DNA from: Gymnothorax reevesii | Lineage: Eukaryota; Chordata; Actinopteri; Anguilliformes; Muraenidae | Length of the DNA stretch: 64,000 nt | Direction: 5' to 3' | Assembly: GCA_029721435.1 (NCBI GenBank) | Contig: CM056576.1 | Coordinates: 118,843,166 to 118,907,165, forward strand | Shown here: positions 47,260 to 59,623 of the stretch, one piece after another | Layout: each line of letters begins with the position of its first letter | Numbering within the stretch: position 1 is the stretch's first letter | Notes under the pieces: generated by a model | Seen by the model: only the letters and a program-made list of their open reading frames with translations | Told to the model about the DNA's origin: nothing | Database searches by the model: none | Translations under genes and position numbers: made by a program

Positions 47260-49050
47260 ATAGTCTATACATGAAAAATGACTGCATCGGTTCCAATGTT
47301 ACCACTAATTCTGTGATGGAGGAAAACATCTCTCTGGTGATGGGTGGGTTGGAGGCGGGGCCTATCTAATGACCAGTGATGCCGCAATGAACCTTAACAT
47401 CTGCCATCGCTCCATTTAATCCAAGCCAAAATATTTAAAATAATGAAGGAATAAAATAAATACTAACGATTCCAAAGCACAATAATTTTGAAATATTAAT
47501 TGCAGGCGATTTATTACATTAAACAAGTAATGCCATGTTTAATGCGGTTCTGTTTAGGAAGAAAATATAGACCGCTCTCTATATACTAGACAATTCATCA
47601 GTGGAAAATGCTTTTTTACTGGTACTAGGTATAAATAAAACCTCAATGTATGTTGCCATCGAGCCAGGAATATGTTAACGGACGAAAGTGGAGGGAGTAA
47701 AATGAATCCTAGCAAGCGGATAACAGCCCTTCTTAGATGGATTCTGCATTGAGAAAATATGCCTCAATTTAATTTTAATGATGGGGTCTTTTTTCCCTAT
47801 GCAGTGTGGAGTGGGACTGAGAGTGAGTTATAATAACAATAATGGCCTCCATTATGGAGGTCCCTTCACACAGATGTGTGAGAGGCCTCTGAACACAGCA
47901 CTGAACAGCAGGCATAAATACCAACTCTGAATGCTGGAAAACATAATAGATGTGTTCTTCAAAGCCTTCCAGCACAATGCAACAACGCCTTTTTCAAGCT
48001 GGAATGCTTTTTCTGCACAAAAAAAAAAAAATTATTAATTTATAAGAGGTTGCATTATTAACATGGTAACTAAAAAAAGACTAAAATATAATATATGTTA
48101 ATAATTGGTATTGATTCAATAATGTAACTCACTCGCATATGAGATTCGTGATTCCAGCTTTATAACGGGGTATTTCTGGTCTGCAAAGAGAGTCACAATA
48201 ATGCTATGAACCTTTTTTTTCTTAATGTGAAGTAGGCTTGGTTCTGTTTTGGTTTCATTTTGACAGTTACTTTAGGTGAGATTTTCAACAGCATCATTCA
48301 AATGGCGAGCATTAACGAGCTTGTTAACATGAATGGACATTTTAACGACTCGGTCTTTTGTAAAGCATTTTTTAATCTCATTGTTCTGGTTTTAAGTATA
48401 TTCTGTAGATAATAATTGCAGTACAGAGCCAGAGTAGTGGTAGGTTAATAGCAAATGAAATGTATATGCAAATGTTTAATTATGGAACATTTTAGGATCT
48501 ACCGCTACCACATGGAGAACTGAAAATCCCTGTACCTCACACAGCCATTTGCAGCAAAATATGCTGCTGAGTGGTGGATCTCCAGCATGTTTAATTTCAC
48601 AATTCAACCTATGTTTCCCAATTTGAGCAGAGATGATCAGCAGAAATTGGTTAAGTAATGTAGAGACAGACCTCTCCACAGACTGGCTAGTGACACAAAA
48701 ACAATTAGTTCACCCATAGAGCTAACAAATATATTCGAAGGCAATATCACTCTCCGTAACAGTTTTTGTTGGACTTTAGTATTACAAAATAAAACCAGGA
48801 AATTTTTATTGCCCCAATGGGTACGTTCCACCTTTGTGAAAACATGAATCACATCCCCTACGCCCCTCAATGCCTACTGCCCGATCGTAGCAGAACGTGA
48901 CTTAAGAGGAGGTCGAGACAGACATTCATGAATAGTTATGAAAAATTCAACTTAACCTGATGCCCCCATTATTGCAGGAAGTCCACGTTACTGCCAGAGT
49001 TCCAGATGGTCTGCAGAGTGACAAATTCCTGCTCTGTTCTCTCATAATAC
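47260..49050. other. Gene-free stretch
   Basis: No supported exon. The part at 47290-47900 is repeat-poor, with TTTAATGATGGGG, AACAATAATGG and CAGGCGATTTATTACATTAAAC, and might include conserved noncoding sequence. A poly-A run lies near 48019. Confidence 0.4.
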
Positions 49051-49055
49051 TATCG

Positions 49056-49245
49056 TTGGGTGACAGGGTGGCCTAGTGGTGGGTTGCATAACTGGTAACT
49101 GAACAGTTGCTGGTTTGAGCTCCTGTTGGGGCTAGGGATTTTGCCTTGCAGCTGGAGACACAAAGTTGGGAGGAAGGCTGCCGTGGAGCTCTTGAGCATG
49201 GCTTTTAACCAGAATTGCTCCATATTTAACTCGACTCTCTATCCC
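49056..49245 (+). mobile_element. tRNA-derived SINE, diverged
   Basis: GGGTGGCCTAGTGGTGGG is an A-box-type tRNA head and GCTGGTTTGAGCTCC is a mutated B-box (49110-49125). Downstream, GAGCTCTTGAGCATGGCTTTTAACC..AATTGCTCC is the body of a common teleost SINE. Target duplications were not found, so the copy is old. Confidence 0.65.
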
Positions 49246-52200
49246 ATCTCACTTTCAACTACTCTATCTACGTTGTAGCATTTCTCCCATGGTATCCCTA
49301 AAAGAGAACAATATTCTCCACAGAAAACCCCTGATTAGATAAAGGAATAAATAAATCGAGGAGACCTTTAACCTTAGTTACTGACTGACAGCACCTCCTT
49401 GATGAAAAAAGTAATTTCATAAAGGTCGCAGATATGACTGAGAACATCTTATCCACATTATTGTTGTTGTGATTAATAACCAGCCTTAGTGCATGGCTCA
49501 ATTGTATAAACAAAAACTCTGTAGGACACTCCCCCAGATAAAACTGAAAATAGCAAATAAGCAAAGCTGCACCCAGATGTCATTAGTATTCGTTGATAGG
49601 GACTTTTATTAACAGGGACTTTGGTATTCATACTTTTGCTCTGTTATGGGGAGACACTTGGAGTGAGCTGCTTTTGTTTGAGTACAAAAACAACAGTCAT
49701 TAAATCACATCATCATCACCATAATCATCAACCCCACCATCAATAGAGCTATTCAGACATTATGGCTCGTCTGACGAAATCTCTAAACAGTAAACAAAAG
49801 CCAAAATAAGCTACAATAACACAGAAACGATAGACAAAGGGCAAACGATAATTTAGAAAACATGTTTATCGAAATGTTCTGCTCATATGAACCTAAATAA
49901 GGGAAACTGGGGTCTGATGAGCCATGGGAACCAATGGGCCATATGACTGTTCTGCCTATTCTAAGCAGCTCTAGCATCTATTGATTACAAATCTGTGATA
50001 TGGCTAATTGGTCCCCATTGCTTAATGGACCCCAGCCTACTCTGCAATGAAATATAGCCCGTTTCTGACGCATCCACAGAACAACAGCACCTACAGGACA
50101 TGCAGACATGCTGACAGAAATGGTATGAATGAGGCGTAGCTCTGAGTATGTGTGTGCTTATGGGGTTGGAAATGAGTGCACCTAGTTTGTTGTCATAGGT
50201 TTAGCCTGTCAGTGTTCCACTCTTGGCAGTTGTGTTGGTTATCCCTCATGAAGGCCTGTCAGAAACGCCACATTCTGCACATCATTCGATGCTTCCTTTC
50301 AACTGCATCGGAGAAAGAGGCAGACAATGCGAGGCAGACATACAGGCAGTCCAGCGATAACAAATAGAATGATAGCCAGGATGCAAACTTATCTTTAGTC
50401 ACACAAAACACAGCGCCTGTTTCACAAAGCAAGGTCATAGGATAAAATGAATGACAGGGTAAAACTGGTCCATTCCCAATTCTGGAGCATGGACAGAAAT
50501 AAAAACCGCTTTTTGCACAAACAGATTATTTGTATAAATCAGTAATCTTGCTTATTGAAATACCTCCTATTTTTCACTTTTGAAAAAAAAAAAAAAACCA
50601 AATCACATAAAATTACATTTACATCAGGCTCTCTGATCTAGTTTGTAATGAGTCAAATAAAAATAGGTTATTAATTTACAACATAAATTTTTTCTATTTT
50701 AAACTATTTAAAAAATATATATATATTTATATATATTTTTTTCCTTCAGTTTTTTTCTTAAAGTATTACCTTTTCTCACCCTAAGGCTGAAAAGCCTGTT
50801 AATAAAAGCTTTCAGGGTCAGAACCAACCAATCTCTGACACCTCTGTAGATAGCTCAGTGGCTGCCATTGGGACGCCAAGTCCTATACAACCCATTCTGT
50901 TCCTGTTGGGACCTGGCTAAGTACCGGACACCAGGGCTGGGATTCTGAGACTCCACCTCCTGTCATCCGCAACATCACCATACTGTCTGTGCTTCGAAAT
51001 TAGCATGACCTTCCAGGCTGTTCAAAATCTCTGTTTGAGCTGCAATTTTTTTCTATTAAAGTTCTTTTCTCTCAGTTGATCTTTCTTCCTGGAACACATT
51101 TTCTTCCCTGAACACATAATTGCTGATTTTTTTTTTTTTTTTTTGTTCTTCTTTTCAGTCAATTAATGGAGACAGACTGTAGTGGAAAAGGTGTTTTGGG
51201 GGGACTATGCATTTGGCACTGGAAGCAGTGTATGGATTCAAGAGTTTCTTTATACCCTCTCCTCCTGCTGGGCAATCCGAGAAGCTTTAATCATTTCTAA
51301 GAAATTATAACCAGAGCAGTAAGTGAAGTATACTTGCACAATAAGAATATGCTGAACTGAGGGACAAAAGATGTCCGCACAGTTCATTTTCCGTAGAAGC
51401 TTTGAGAGTTTTTAACTCTGTATTTCAAAGGTGGCTAAGACCTTGATTTATTTTTCACCTCCTAAATTCAGAATTGCCAGCTGTTCTGCTCAATCTGCTG
51501 CTGTGTCACCTTCGTCCAAGCATGAAGCATCGCAGGAGTGAACTGTTTCAATGCACCCACCCAAGAGCCTGTGGCTGTCTCACGCAGAATTATGGGACGG
51601 CTCCTGTGAATTAGAGGACATTTTAGTAATGACCTTGAAGATCAAAGGTCTTACAATGCCAAGAGACATGCGATTAAACTGTGGAACTTTACAGTGCATG
51701 CAAAATTAAGGGATTGTATAGTATGTTTTATATAATTGTTCTTCTGAAGAAATCACGGTGATATGAGAGTTCTGTTACTTGATTTTTTATTTTTTTTGGT
51801 GTTATAACCAGGTGGCTCAATTTGGTATAGAATATAAGAGCTATTATCAGCACATCTATTGTACTGATTATTATCACGTTTTTTGACAGATTGATTGATT
51901 GAGTAATTGTTTTGAATCACATGACCTGTCAAGTGACCCTTTAGCAGGGTATTAGTAAGATGGCTCATTGATTGTCTCATGTCTGACGGACTTGTCCCTA
52001 AAATGTCACGTGGTAATTATCATTAAAGGCTATAACAAGCAGCTTCTGGTGTGCTGTTTCAGTTCTTTTTCTTCTGTAGAAATCAAACATTACATTGTAA
52101 AACTTTCAAGTACATATCGAGGGCTGACTGCAATAAACACTTATGACCAAATGTTATATATTGGACATAACTGTTCGTTGCAGTTACCCCACGATATGAA

Positions 52201-52825
52201 CATTGAAGTCTTGAAGTCATTGAAGTCTCCCTGAAACACTGCATCCCCATAAACCTGGTTGAAATGGTGCATTATTTTATGCAACTAGTGAGGTGCAATG
52301 TCACTGATGCATGTGCCTGGCCCTAAAATTTCTTGCTGCCACTTGGTTATGAGCTATACCCAGTACTTCAATCCTGATTGTCATGGTGCATGATATGGGC
52401 ATGTAAACTTTAGATTTTTTTGTCAATACACTTAGGTTAAATTTGCATCATATTATCTTGCTATTTTGTTGTTCATGTAATATTCGATTGATGGTTTCTT
52501 CACAAACCTGCTTGCAATACCATCGATTTCCTCTGGTAAAACTTTTTTTTTTTTTCTGTCATCAGCTACAATGATTGTCATCAGCAAAAATACAAAACAT
52601 ACCGTGAAATCCTGTACAGCAACAACTACTGAGCAGATATTTGTAAACCATTGCATTAATAGCAATTGACATCACAAGACCCAAAATTCCATCATTTGTT
52701 CCTCATTTGAATTTTTGCTGAAAACTCTTGACTGTTTTGGTAAATAATATTAAAGTTAAAAGTTGGTCCCTAGTACTTGGTCACATCTGGAAGTGGTCAA
52801 ATAATAGGGTGGAAGTAGGAGGGAA
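49246..52825. other. Gene-free stretch
   Basis: No supported exon or complete element. Low-complexity tracts are poly-A near 50585, a TA-rich tract near 50716 and poly-T near 51128. Frames are short and without domains. Confidence 0.45.
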
Positions 52826-52829
52826 GTAA

Positions 52830-53136
52830 GCCTGTTTTGAGCCTCGTGGCCCATCGGGCCGGTGCTTAACCCCGGTTTCTGTGGCATGAAACGACTAGGA
52901 GTATTACTACTTCCCCTGAATGGGATGCCAGTCCATCGCAGGTACTCCCCCTAGCTCTTAGTCGGGTTTCCCTGACTGTTTGCTTGTACCCATTTTTACA
53001 CCTGGGTGGAGTGAGGCGTGGAGTGAAGTGTCTTGCCCAAGAACACACCGCGAAGGCCGTGGCCAGGGCTTGAACTCAGAACCTTACGATCTTGAGTCAA
53101 GCCTACTTGACCACTGCACTACCGCGTGCAGTGATT
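52830..53136 (-). mobile_element. tRNA-derived SINE on the minus strand
   Basis: Read in reverse, the head has GGTAGTGCAGTGGTCAAGTA (A-box) and CTGAGTTCAAGCCCTGGCC (B-box, near 53075). The body follows as TTGGGCAAGACACTTCACTCC and CGATGGACTGGCATCCCATTC, a pattern widespread in fish and invertebrate SINEs. The end is near 52830. Target duplications are not clear. Confidence 0.75.
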
Positions 53137-54890
53137 TAAGATTGAAGCCCAACTACGCTACTCCCAATTATAACGGTGAGAGACCCAATTAATAATAATG
53201 ACAAGATTCCCCACAAACAAGGTGTTCAAATGATTGAACAAAGAGGTTTTATGTGCAAAGAACCCCACAATTTTATTTTGCGCTATCATTAATGGCAAAG
53301 GATAAAATCTATAGGTCTATAGAAGGTTCAATAGTAGGAGTAAAATAACAAGGCCGTTGTACAATAGCACACGCTTGCTTTATAGGCTCACTAATGACTT
53401 ATTCTGGAATAATAGCAGATTAACTTCACAGTTCTAGGCTTAATACACATACCCAAGGTGAGTTATTGCTAATTGGGACACGTCTAGATTTCAATATGAA
53501 CAGAGAAAACCAAAAATACAAAATCAAAGCAGGAGATAAAGCAAACAACCCAAATTAAGAAATTGGAGATTACAAGGGGAAAACTACAAAAAAAGCAGAT
53601 AACATACCCCAAAATGACAAGCACTCAACAGTGCGTCCCCGAGGCAGATGATACACCAAGGGTACTCACAGTGGATGTGGACCAGCCTACTCCACCTCAC
53701 TCAAAAAGCAGATAAAATATAAAATTCACAAACTTTGCCAGCTGATAATACTCATACACAATACAACACAGGATTAGTATCACAATGCTTCACAAAGTCA
53801 GCACATGAACTTGTTACACCATGCAATTACTGGTTCTGGGCAACATTGACACCATAGAAGAATTGGAAGAAACTAAAACAGCTAACGCTGGTGAGTACAT
53901 GAAGAATGAGCTATGTTAGCCCAGTAGCAAAATTTAAGAAACTACAATATTTATCACCACTGCTTAAGTCCAAGCTATCAGCATGAGTACTACACAAATC
54001 CAAGCAAGCAGCATTAATGCAGAATTTAAAGAGACTAGAATTGTTTTCAGCACTGCTCGAATTCAAGCAAGCGGTTTTAGTGCAGAATTTAAGGAGTCTT
54101 GTATTGCTATCAGTACTGCTCAAGTCCAGCCAGCAGTGTTAGCACCAGGAAACAGTTTAAAGAAACTATCCTTAAGTTCAATGTGCCTAAACTTTGCCCA
54201 CACGATTCAATCAGCAGTGAATCAAAGCAAGGCCTATGACAATACACCGGTGAGAAAACAGTGGCCTTACACCGTAGTTGCGACAATCCTTTGTACAGGG
54301 TGAATCTCATACTCTCCGCACTATAAAAGCTGCATGGACTGCACAGCACAACATATTCCCATTCTCACACTGACCAGAATGCCGACCAAACAAGGGGAAG
54401 AGAAGCTCGCAGGTGTGCTCTTAATCTTGTGCGACATCCGACGCACTGACCTATAACCCTACAGCAGAACACCTAAGAGAGTCAATGAGGTCCTGGCATC
54501 CTACCTGGGACATTATAAAGCGCTCAACATAAAGTTTTTTTTTTTTTTTTTTTAGACTGGTTCAGATTTGTTTTAATTCTGTCATTTTTGGCAACAAGAC
54601 AATCAAGAGTCTATCTGTCCCTACGAAAGAGCTTTGAGTTGCCCATCACAGTTCTTTTTTACTGTTGTTATTTGTTTTTGCTACAAAAACACAAAAATTC
54701 CTTGAATTAACATTCAAATGAACAGGAATGACCTGTTTAATGCTTTTGAGATTGTGGTTTAGAGACTTGAAAGTAAAGCCTATTTTTTGGGGAGGGGGGG
54801 GCTTCCAACGTGCATTTTCTTGATGGTTTGGAGTTGATATGTTGAAAACTGTAGGAGGAGTTTAGTGCAGAAAATGGGAAATATTAGTAT
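53137..54890. other. Unresolved repeat-like region
   Basis: Sequence character changes sharply from the flanks. A minisatellite at 53940-54135 is listed separately. Read in reverse, GCTTTTATAGTGCGG near 54328 and AAAATAAAATTGTGGGG near 53275 could be promoter and polyadenylation parts of an LTR, but no TG..CA limits or duplication could be fixed. A poly-T run lies at 54535-54554. Confidence 0.35.
53940..54135. repeat. 63-bp minisatellite, about three units
   Basis: Units share ACT(A/G)C(A/T)C(A/G)A(A/G)TCCAAGCAAGC and TGCAGAATTTAA(A/G)GAG; the marker positions near 53987, 54050 and 54113 are 63 bp apart. A partial unit lies at about 53956. Because 63 is a multiple of three, frames stay open on both strands across the array and give a 21-residue repeat (ending ..AEFKETRIVF/AEFKESCIAI). 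Confidence 0.75.
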
Positions 54891-55184
54891 AAGAACAGAA
54901 GTACTCAGAGAGCGTATACCTCTGCCGAGGCCCAACACTCCCCCACATGTCTGGGACACAATGGTGAAGAATCCTTTAAAAAAATTCCTGGATTCAAAAT
55001 TTGATCCCGATCACTCCCAAAATTAGTTACTTCTATGCTGGCCCGAGAATCCCCTCTGGTAAAAAAAGAAAAAAAATCATAATAATCTGTCCATATCATT
55101 TTCCATAATGTTGGTAAGAAAAATACACACATACATACTTACCCACAAACCAATGGTAAAACATTACCTCCTTGGCAGAGGTAG
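54891..55184 (-). mobile_element. Short copy of hairpin-ended family A
   Basis: In reverse it starts TACCTCTGCCAAGGAGGTAA (55163-55182) and ends GGCAGAGGTATACGCTCTCTGAGTAC followed by TTCTGTTCTTA. Both ends match the larger copy at 4501-6860. The interior, about 290 bp, contains GATCGGGATCAAATTTTGAATCC and GGATTCTTCACC. No coding capacity. Confidence 0.75.
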
Positions 55185-55189
55185 AAAAT

Positions 55190-56042
55190 TAACACAAAGA
55201 ACAGTACATTGCCGACATTACACTCATTATCAAAATCGTCAATACTGTGTTCTGCCTCAGAACACTAAAAGAAATATGACAAAATTATTTGGGAGGCTTC
55301 ACGAATGGGAGGATTCCCAGGAACCCATCCGGCCAGCAATTTTAGCTCATGAAAACAATCCAAAAAATATTCTGAGCAAGAAATACCGCTGTGAGACAAT
55401 ATGTTATTTTTGGATTCAGCTGTACTTGGGCAACATACCACAATTACTGAAAATCTTCTTCTGTAACTTAGTGAATGGCTAGTTGGTGCAACTTAATTTT
55501 CAAACTTAATATGAAAGAAAGAGGGGTGAGAAAGGTAGGTGTGCCTGCATAAGGCATAGTGTAAATATGGTTGGGAATAATGAGAATAGGAATATATTTC
55601 AAATTAGCCCGACAAGCCAAACTATAACATCAAAATGTATATTCTGGCCTCGACCGATAGACCGGGCTCAATTCTAGGGGTGGAATCAGTGGTTGTCTTT
55701 CAAACTACAAACTACAATAGGATAGCGCTATGACTAATCAGAGCAACGAACAAGGAGACGTATTCGGAGCGACAGAAAGGAGTCAATGGGGAGTAAACAT
55801 GGAAGGCATACGGCTAGTAATGGAGAGGTCCATCCGTCTACACTACCGTCCATCCCCGTGGTCCTAATATATAACCTACTTAACAAAGTTTAACACCGAC
55901 AGCAGAGGAGGATAATTGCTGTGATTATAATATCACAGTGGGGCCGTGTATAACACAACTGGCAGTACACTGAGTTCACATTACTTGTAAATATTGAATA
56001 TAGACTTTATCGCTATTACGTTGTTTACTTGATGCCTCTTAC
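55190..56042. other. Gene-free stretch, possibly intron-like
   Basis: No domain in the 124-codon frame at 55108-55482. The part next to 56042 would be the intron following the RecQ-like exon if that exon was ever functional. Confidence 0.35.
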
Positions 56043-56302
56043 CATTTGTAAATGACATGTACCTCATCCACCACGATTCCTAGGCTTGTTGTATATCGGA
56101 AGACCTTGGTAGCCAACATGTCGGGCCACTTCCTCTGCATGAGCCAGGTTTCAGGACTACTGAAGACCAACTGACAATGGTCATTTTGAATTTCCTTCAA
56201 TTTATGTACACTACCTTGCATGGCCGTGAGTTCAAATTCGGTCGCCTCTGTGACCTGGTCCTCCATAAGGGATCAACGGCGAGACTACAACCACCAGTGG
56301 GT
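56043..56302 (-). pseudogene. RecQ-like helicase exon fragment, frameshifted
   Basis: On the minus strand, PLVVVVSPLIP (motif Ia region) is followed, after a 2-base deletion at about 56267, by MEDQVTEATEFELTAMQ and then by CQLVFSSPETWLMQRKW and GIVVDEVHVIYKW. The last holds the DExH-box (DEVH), motif II of superfamily 2 helicases. This order and spacing are those of the RecQ family, here a variant like the multi-copy RecQ-like genes of fish and marine invertebrates. The coding ends at 56043 in AAATG, directly followed by GTAAGAG, a good splice donor. ATP-binding motif I and the C-terminal half are not present. The frameshift argues against a working gene, but a sequence error cannot be excluded. 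Confidence 0.65.
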
Positions 56303-56523
56303 TTTCACTTGCTGCATTTACATGCACATCATATTCCTGTATTAATCGGAACATGAGAATATTCCGATTGCGTACCTGTCATGTAAACGCATGCAAAAAG
56401 CCGATTAAGGTCATTATTGATTCGAAATATTCCGAATAAGACCCCTGGCATATGCCTGTTTTAATCGGAATATTGGGCCATGTATACACCTTAATCAGAA
56501 AATGCACCCGAACAGAATATTAA

Positions 56524-57997
56524 AGGGATAGTTCGGGATTTTTCACATTAATCTGTATGGCATCACCGTCTTTAGTCTCGCGCATACTTTCCCCCGACAG
56601 TGTCCTGTGGGCCGAGTTATGTCCAGTTTTGGTCAAAGCGAAAGTAGTTCCGGCAGGTTTCCTGGGGTCTGCAAAGTAAAACATTTTTCTTCTCAAAACA
56701 GTATGTGTTCGAACGAGTGATTTATTTGCATAACAAAACCCTGGTATTCCAAAAAGTCACATCTTGTAATTGCTTGGGGCTACTTTCTCTCAATAGCGAT
56801 CACTGCGCGCTGTCACTGCTAACAGCTGTGCGCACTAGCCAACTACTTTCATCAGTTGTTCGACAGTGTTTACCAACTACAGACCTACGACGCTAACGAG
56901 CTAGTTCGAGAGCTAGAGTGAGAAGTTCATCAGCTTCTCCAGAAAATAGTTTATTTGATAAAAATGGTGCGCACTTGCGATGATCCAGGCTGTACCAACA
57001 AAGACGTGAGTGAGTCTCCTCACACATTCCATCGCTTCCCTGTGACGGATGTAGCTCTGAGGCAACTTTGGCCACTTGCTCTGGGCTTCCAAGTGGACAC
57101 CAAACTACTTAAAATGAAAAAGCTTCGCGTTTGCAGTGTGCACTTCAGCGAGGACGACTACTTTCCTTCAGGACAGAGGAAGAGACTGGTTTTGAAGAGC
57201 TCTGCTGTCCCTACACCCCAGGTAAACAAAATTGTAACGTTACTAAAGATTTTCTATAGCATCCGCGCATAACCTTCTGGTGATAAACCGAGGGCTATGT
57301 AAGCGCAACATAGATTCATCTATCGGTGTCATATTACCTGTGAAGCTTATGAAACATAATATGTATCGTTATTGTTGTACTGTTATTACCATCGTCAGAA
57401 ACTACGTGGACGGGTGTGGATGGTTTCTAGGTTTGAATGAGAAGTCCATGACTCCAGTCACAGCGTTGGCTAGCATAATCAAGACAAACTTGGCTACCTT
57501 TCGAAATAATAATAAAATACTTTGGAAAGTTCCTCCGAGTGCTCCGGTTATCCCTGGGTCAGTTCGCTAAGAAGTAGTATTTTCTCTCAAGTCTGCCGTC
57601 CTCGATCGTAAGGAGACATCCTCCTCTGGCTGGAATATGTTAAACACTGTCGAACAACTGATGAAAGTAGTTGGGTAGTGCGCATTGGTGTTAGCAGTGA
57701 CAGCGCGCAGTGATCGCTATTGAGAGAAAGTAGCCCCAAGCAATTACAAGATGTGACTTTTTGGATTACCAGGGTTTTGTTATGCAAATAAATCACTAGT
57801 TCGAACACATACTGTTTTGAGAAGAAATACGTTTTACTTTGCAGACCCCAGGATACCTGCCGGAACTACTTTCGCTTTGACCAAAACTGGACAGAGCTCG
57901 GCTCACAGGACACTGTCGGGGGAAAGTCAGTGTGTGTGCTCGAGACTAAAGTCGGTGATGCCATACAGATTCATGTGAAAAATCCCGAACTATCCCT
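56524..57997 (+). mobile_element. Kolobok (T2) transposon, 1474 bp, with about 350-bp inverted repeats
   Basis: TTAA flanks both ends (56520-56523 and 57998-58001). The body begins AGGGATAGTTCGGGATTTTT and ends with its inverse. The inverted repeats extend to about 56872 on the left and from about 57641 on the right, some 350 bp each, with few differences; both arms give a similar translated frame (YLHNKTLV..KVTSCNCLGLLSLNSD). TTAA duplication, AGGG termini and a THAP exon together fit Kolobok. No complete DDE transposase is present, so this is an internally deleted copy. Confidence 0.8.
56964..57221 (+). CDS. THAP-domain exon of the Kolobok element
   Basis: An ATG at 56964 opens 86 codons that end exactly at CCCCAG followed by GTAAAC, a splice donor at 57222, in phase 0. 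The product starts MVRTCDDPGCTN and is a complete THAP zinc-coordinating DNA-binding domain: Cys5, Cys10, the invariant Trp36, then Cys57 and His60 in CSVHF, and AVPT at 81-84. THAP domains in P, Kolobok and related elements recognise the transposon ends. The expected downstream catalytic exons are missing; only about 400 bp lie before the right inverted repeat. The domain itself has no stop or frameshift, so it could still be expressed as a short DNA-binding protein. That is inference. The promoter would lie in the left inverted repeat. Confidence 0.7.
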
Positions 57998-58081
57998 TTA
58001 AGTTACATCTGCACCTGTTCAATTTGCAAGGAATTTGTGTTTTTGGAGGGAAAAGGGGACAAATGTGTGCATTCAGATAAT

Positions 58082-58242
58082 GGAAGACATATAATGGAAT
58101 ATATTGATGGGCGAAAGCACTGTAACAACAATATCTTTAAGGTGTCCAAAAAGTGGAGAGAGGCTGGTTTTGTGTGAACTGCTAACCAAGTTAAGCATCG
58201 CTGGAAAACTCTGAAGGCGGCATATTTCAAATCGGGAAAAAA
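58082..58242 (+). pseudogene. Myb/SANT-like (MADF) domain fragment with one stop
   Basis: The frame HIMEYIDGRKHCNNNIFKVS continues KKWREAGFV, a TGA at 58175, then TANQVKHRWKTLKAAYFKS. The tryptophan-rich, three-helix pattern (KWREAG..QVKHRWKTLK) is that of Myb/SANT-like domains in PIF-Harbinger accessory proteins. The TGA sits where CGA (Arg) is usual, so a single C-to-T change explains it. It ends in AAAAAATAA. The upstream start is not defined because the Kolobok insertion lies just before. Confidence 0.6.
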
Positions 58243-58261
58243 ATAAATAAATACAGGCAGT

Positions 58262-58928
58262 GGCTATTTTTACGCCAGTCGTAATGTTACTCCAATTCAC
58301 TTTTCTTACAAGCTTCCGATTGTTCATGCACAATGTAAGAAATCTGGACTTGAACCCATAGACTGATTTATACAATCTATGCTTATACCACGGAATAAAC
58401 TATAATGTATCAGCTGACGTTAGCCAGCAGGACGGCTGTAACATTACTTCTGTTTTCTAGCTGCTTAACTGAGCTAACAGGTTAGGTAGTTATGAGAGTG
58501 TAATTTTAGGTTCAACGTTTGCTCGATAATATTTGGGGAACTGTCAGGTCGTCACTCTCCACAATCAATAGTCAGTAGTGATTTGTGTCGCTTAGAAGAG
58601 CTGATAGCTCACAAAGTTTGTCCTTGCAAGAAATTTTGGAGAACAAGTTGGCTAATGAGTTAGATGGCAAGCCAGCGAAGTTAGCTGGCTAATAACTAAA
58701 CCTACATAACTTGAGTGAAGGACATCCTGAATGTAACTTAAAGTAAATAAGATGGGTAGCCGCTCACGTAATGTTCACCATACAGCACGCAACGAAACCG
58801 GGATGCTTTCAACCCAGTTGAGTAGCAATTTTTTCCAAGGCTGAATTTCCTATTGTGCATGCAAATACGGAAGTTCGTAAGAATAGCAAATTACAGTAAA
58901 CTCACGACTGGCGTAAAAATAGCAACAG
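58262..58928. repeat. Inverted repeat pair, about 70-bp arms
   Basis: GGCTATTTTTACGCCAGTCG (58262 on, to about 58332) recurs inverted at about 58855-58928, ending CGACTGGCGTAAAAATAGC. Both arms include CTTCCG and GCATGCACAAT or GTGCATGCAAAT. The 520-bp interior has no frame. It could be a separate MITE within the Harbinger-like region. Confidence 0.6.
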
Positions 58929-59623
58929 CCAAAAACAAAACAATATCAGCGGCCCTAATCCAGCCAGTTTCATTTATTTCGCGGACATGGATGAAATTCT
59001 GGGACAGAGACCGCTGGAGATTGCAGTTTGCCAAGAGAGTGGAGTTGATGTCGGCTTTGAAGCTCTAACAGAAGGCAAACAAAGCCCTGACGATTACTAT
59101 CGAGCATTATATTTGCTGAAAACCCGGTGTTGACGGAATATTCCCGTCGCTCAACGCATATAAACAGCTTATTCGGAATGTTGTCTGCAAAACAGCAAAT
59201 TCATCAGTCTTCGAAACTAATCACTTGAGTGCCTTTTTCTGCTCATCTTTCAAAGAAAAGCCCAAGTCTTACTCTTCCAAAGTCATCGCCAAAGCCGATT
59301 CAAACGACCGGTGTTTCTTAGCTACAGCCATCTCAGTTGTTTTGCACCATTGCAGCGTTGTCATCATCGTGCCAAGCCAGCCCAACGACTCTCTACAAAC
59401 ATAGAGCGTTGTGATTGGTTTACCAATCACTTGGTAGTACTGGGGCCCTATGGCTCGTGGCTGGACGTACCGGCTGAGCAAAACTATTTGGTACCGCTAT
59501 GGTACGTCTACATATCTAGGCTTATTTCAAATGTGAGACAGTACGACTTCAGATGAAAAAGAAAAAAATTCTGCAAGCCTACAGGTTTATACAGACTTCT
59601 GTAATCATTTTCATGACAATACC

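Larger units (their letters stand above)
56310..59180 (+). mobile_element. Harbinger-like DNA transposon region with nested insertions
   Basis: The left part (56317-56520) is dense in AATCGGAATATT and its inverse, with CATTTACATGCACATC at the edge. The right part near 59130-59180 has ACGGAATATTCCCGTCG and CTTATTCGGAATG, inverse to ATTCCGAATAAG at about 56430. Between them are a Myb/SANT-like fragment, typical of PIF-Harbinger second proteins, and a Kolobok insertion. Exact termini and the 3-bp duplication were not resolved, so the limits are approximate. Confidence 0.4.
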
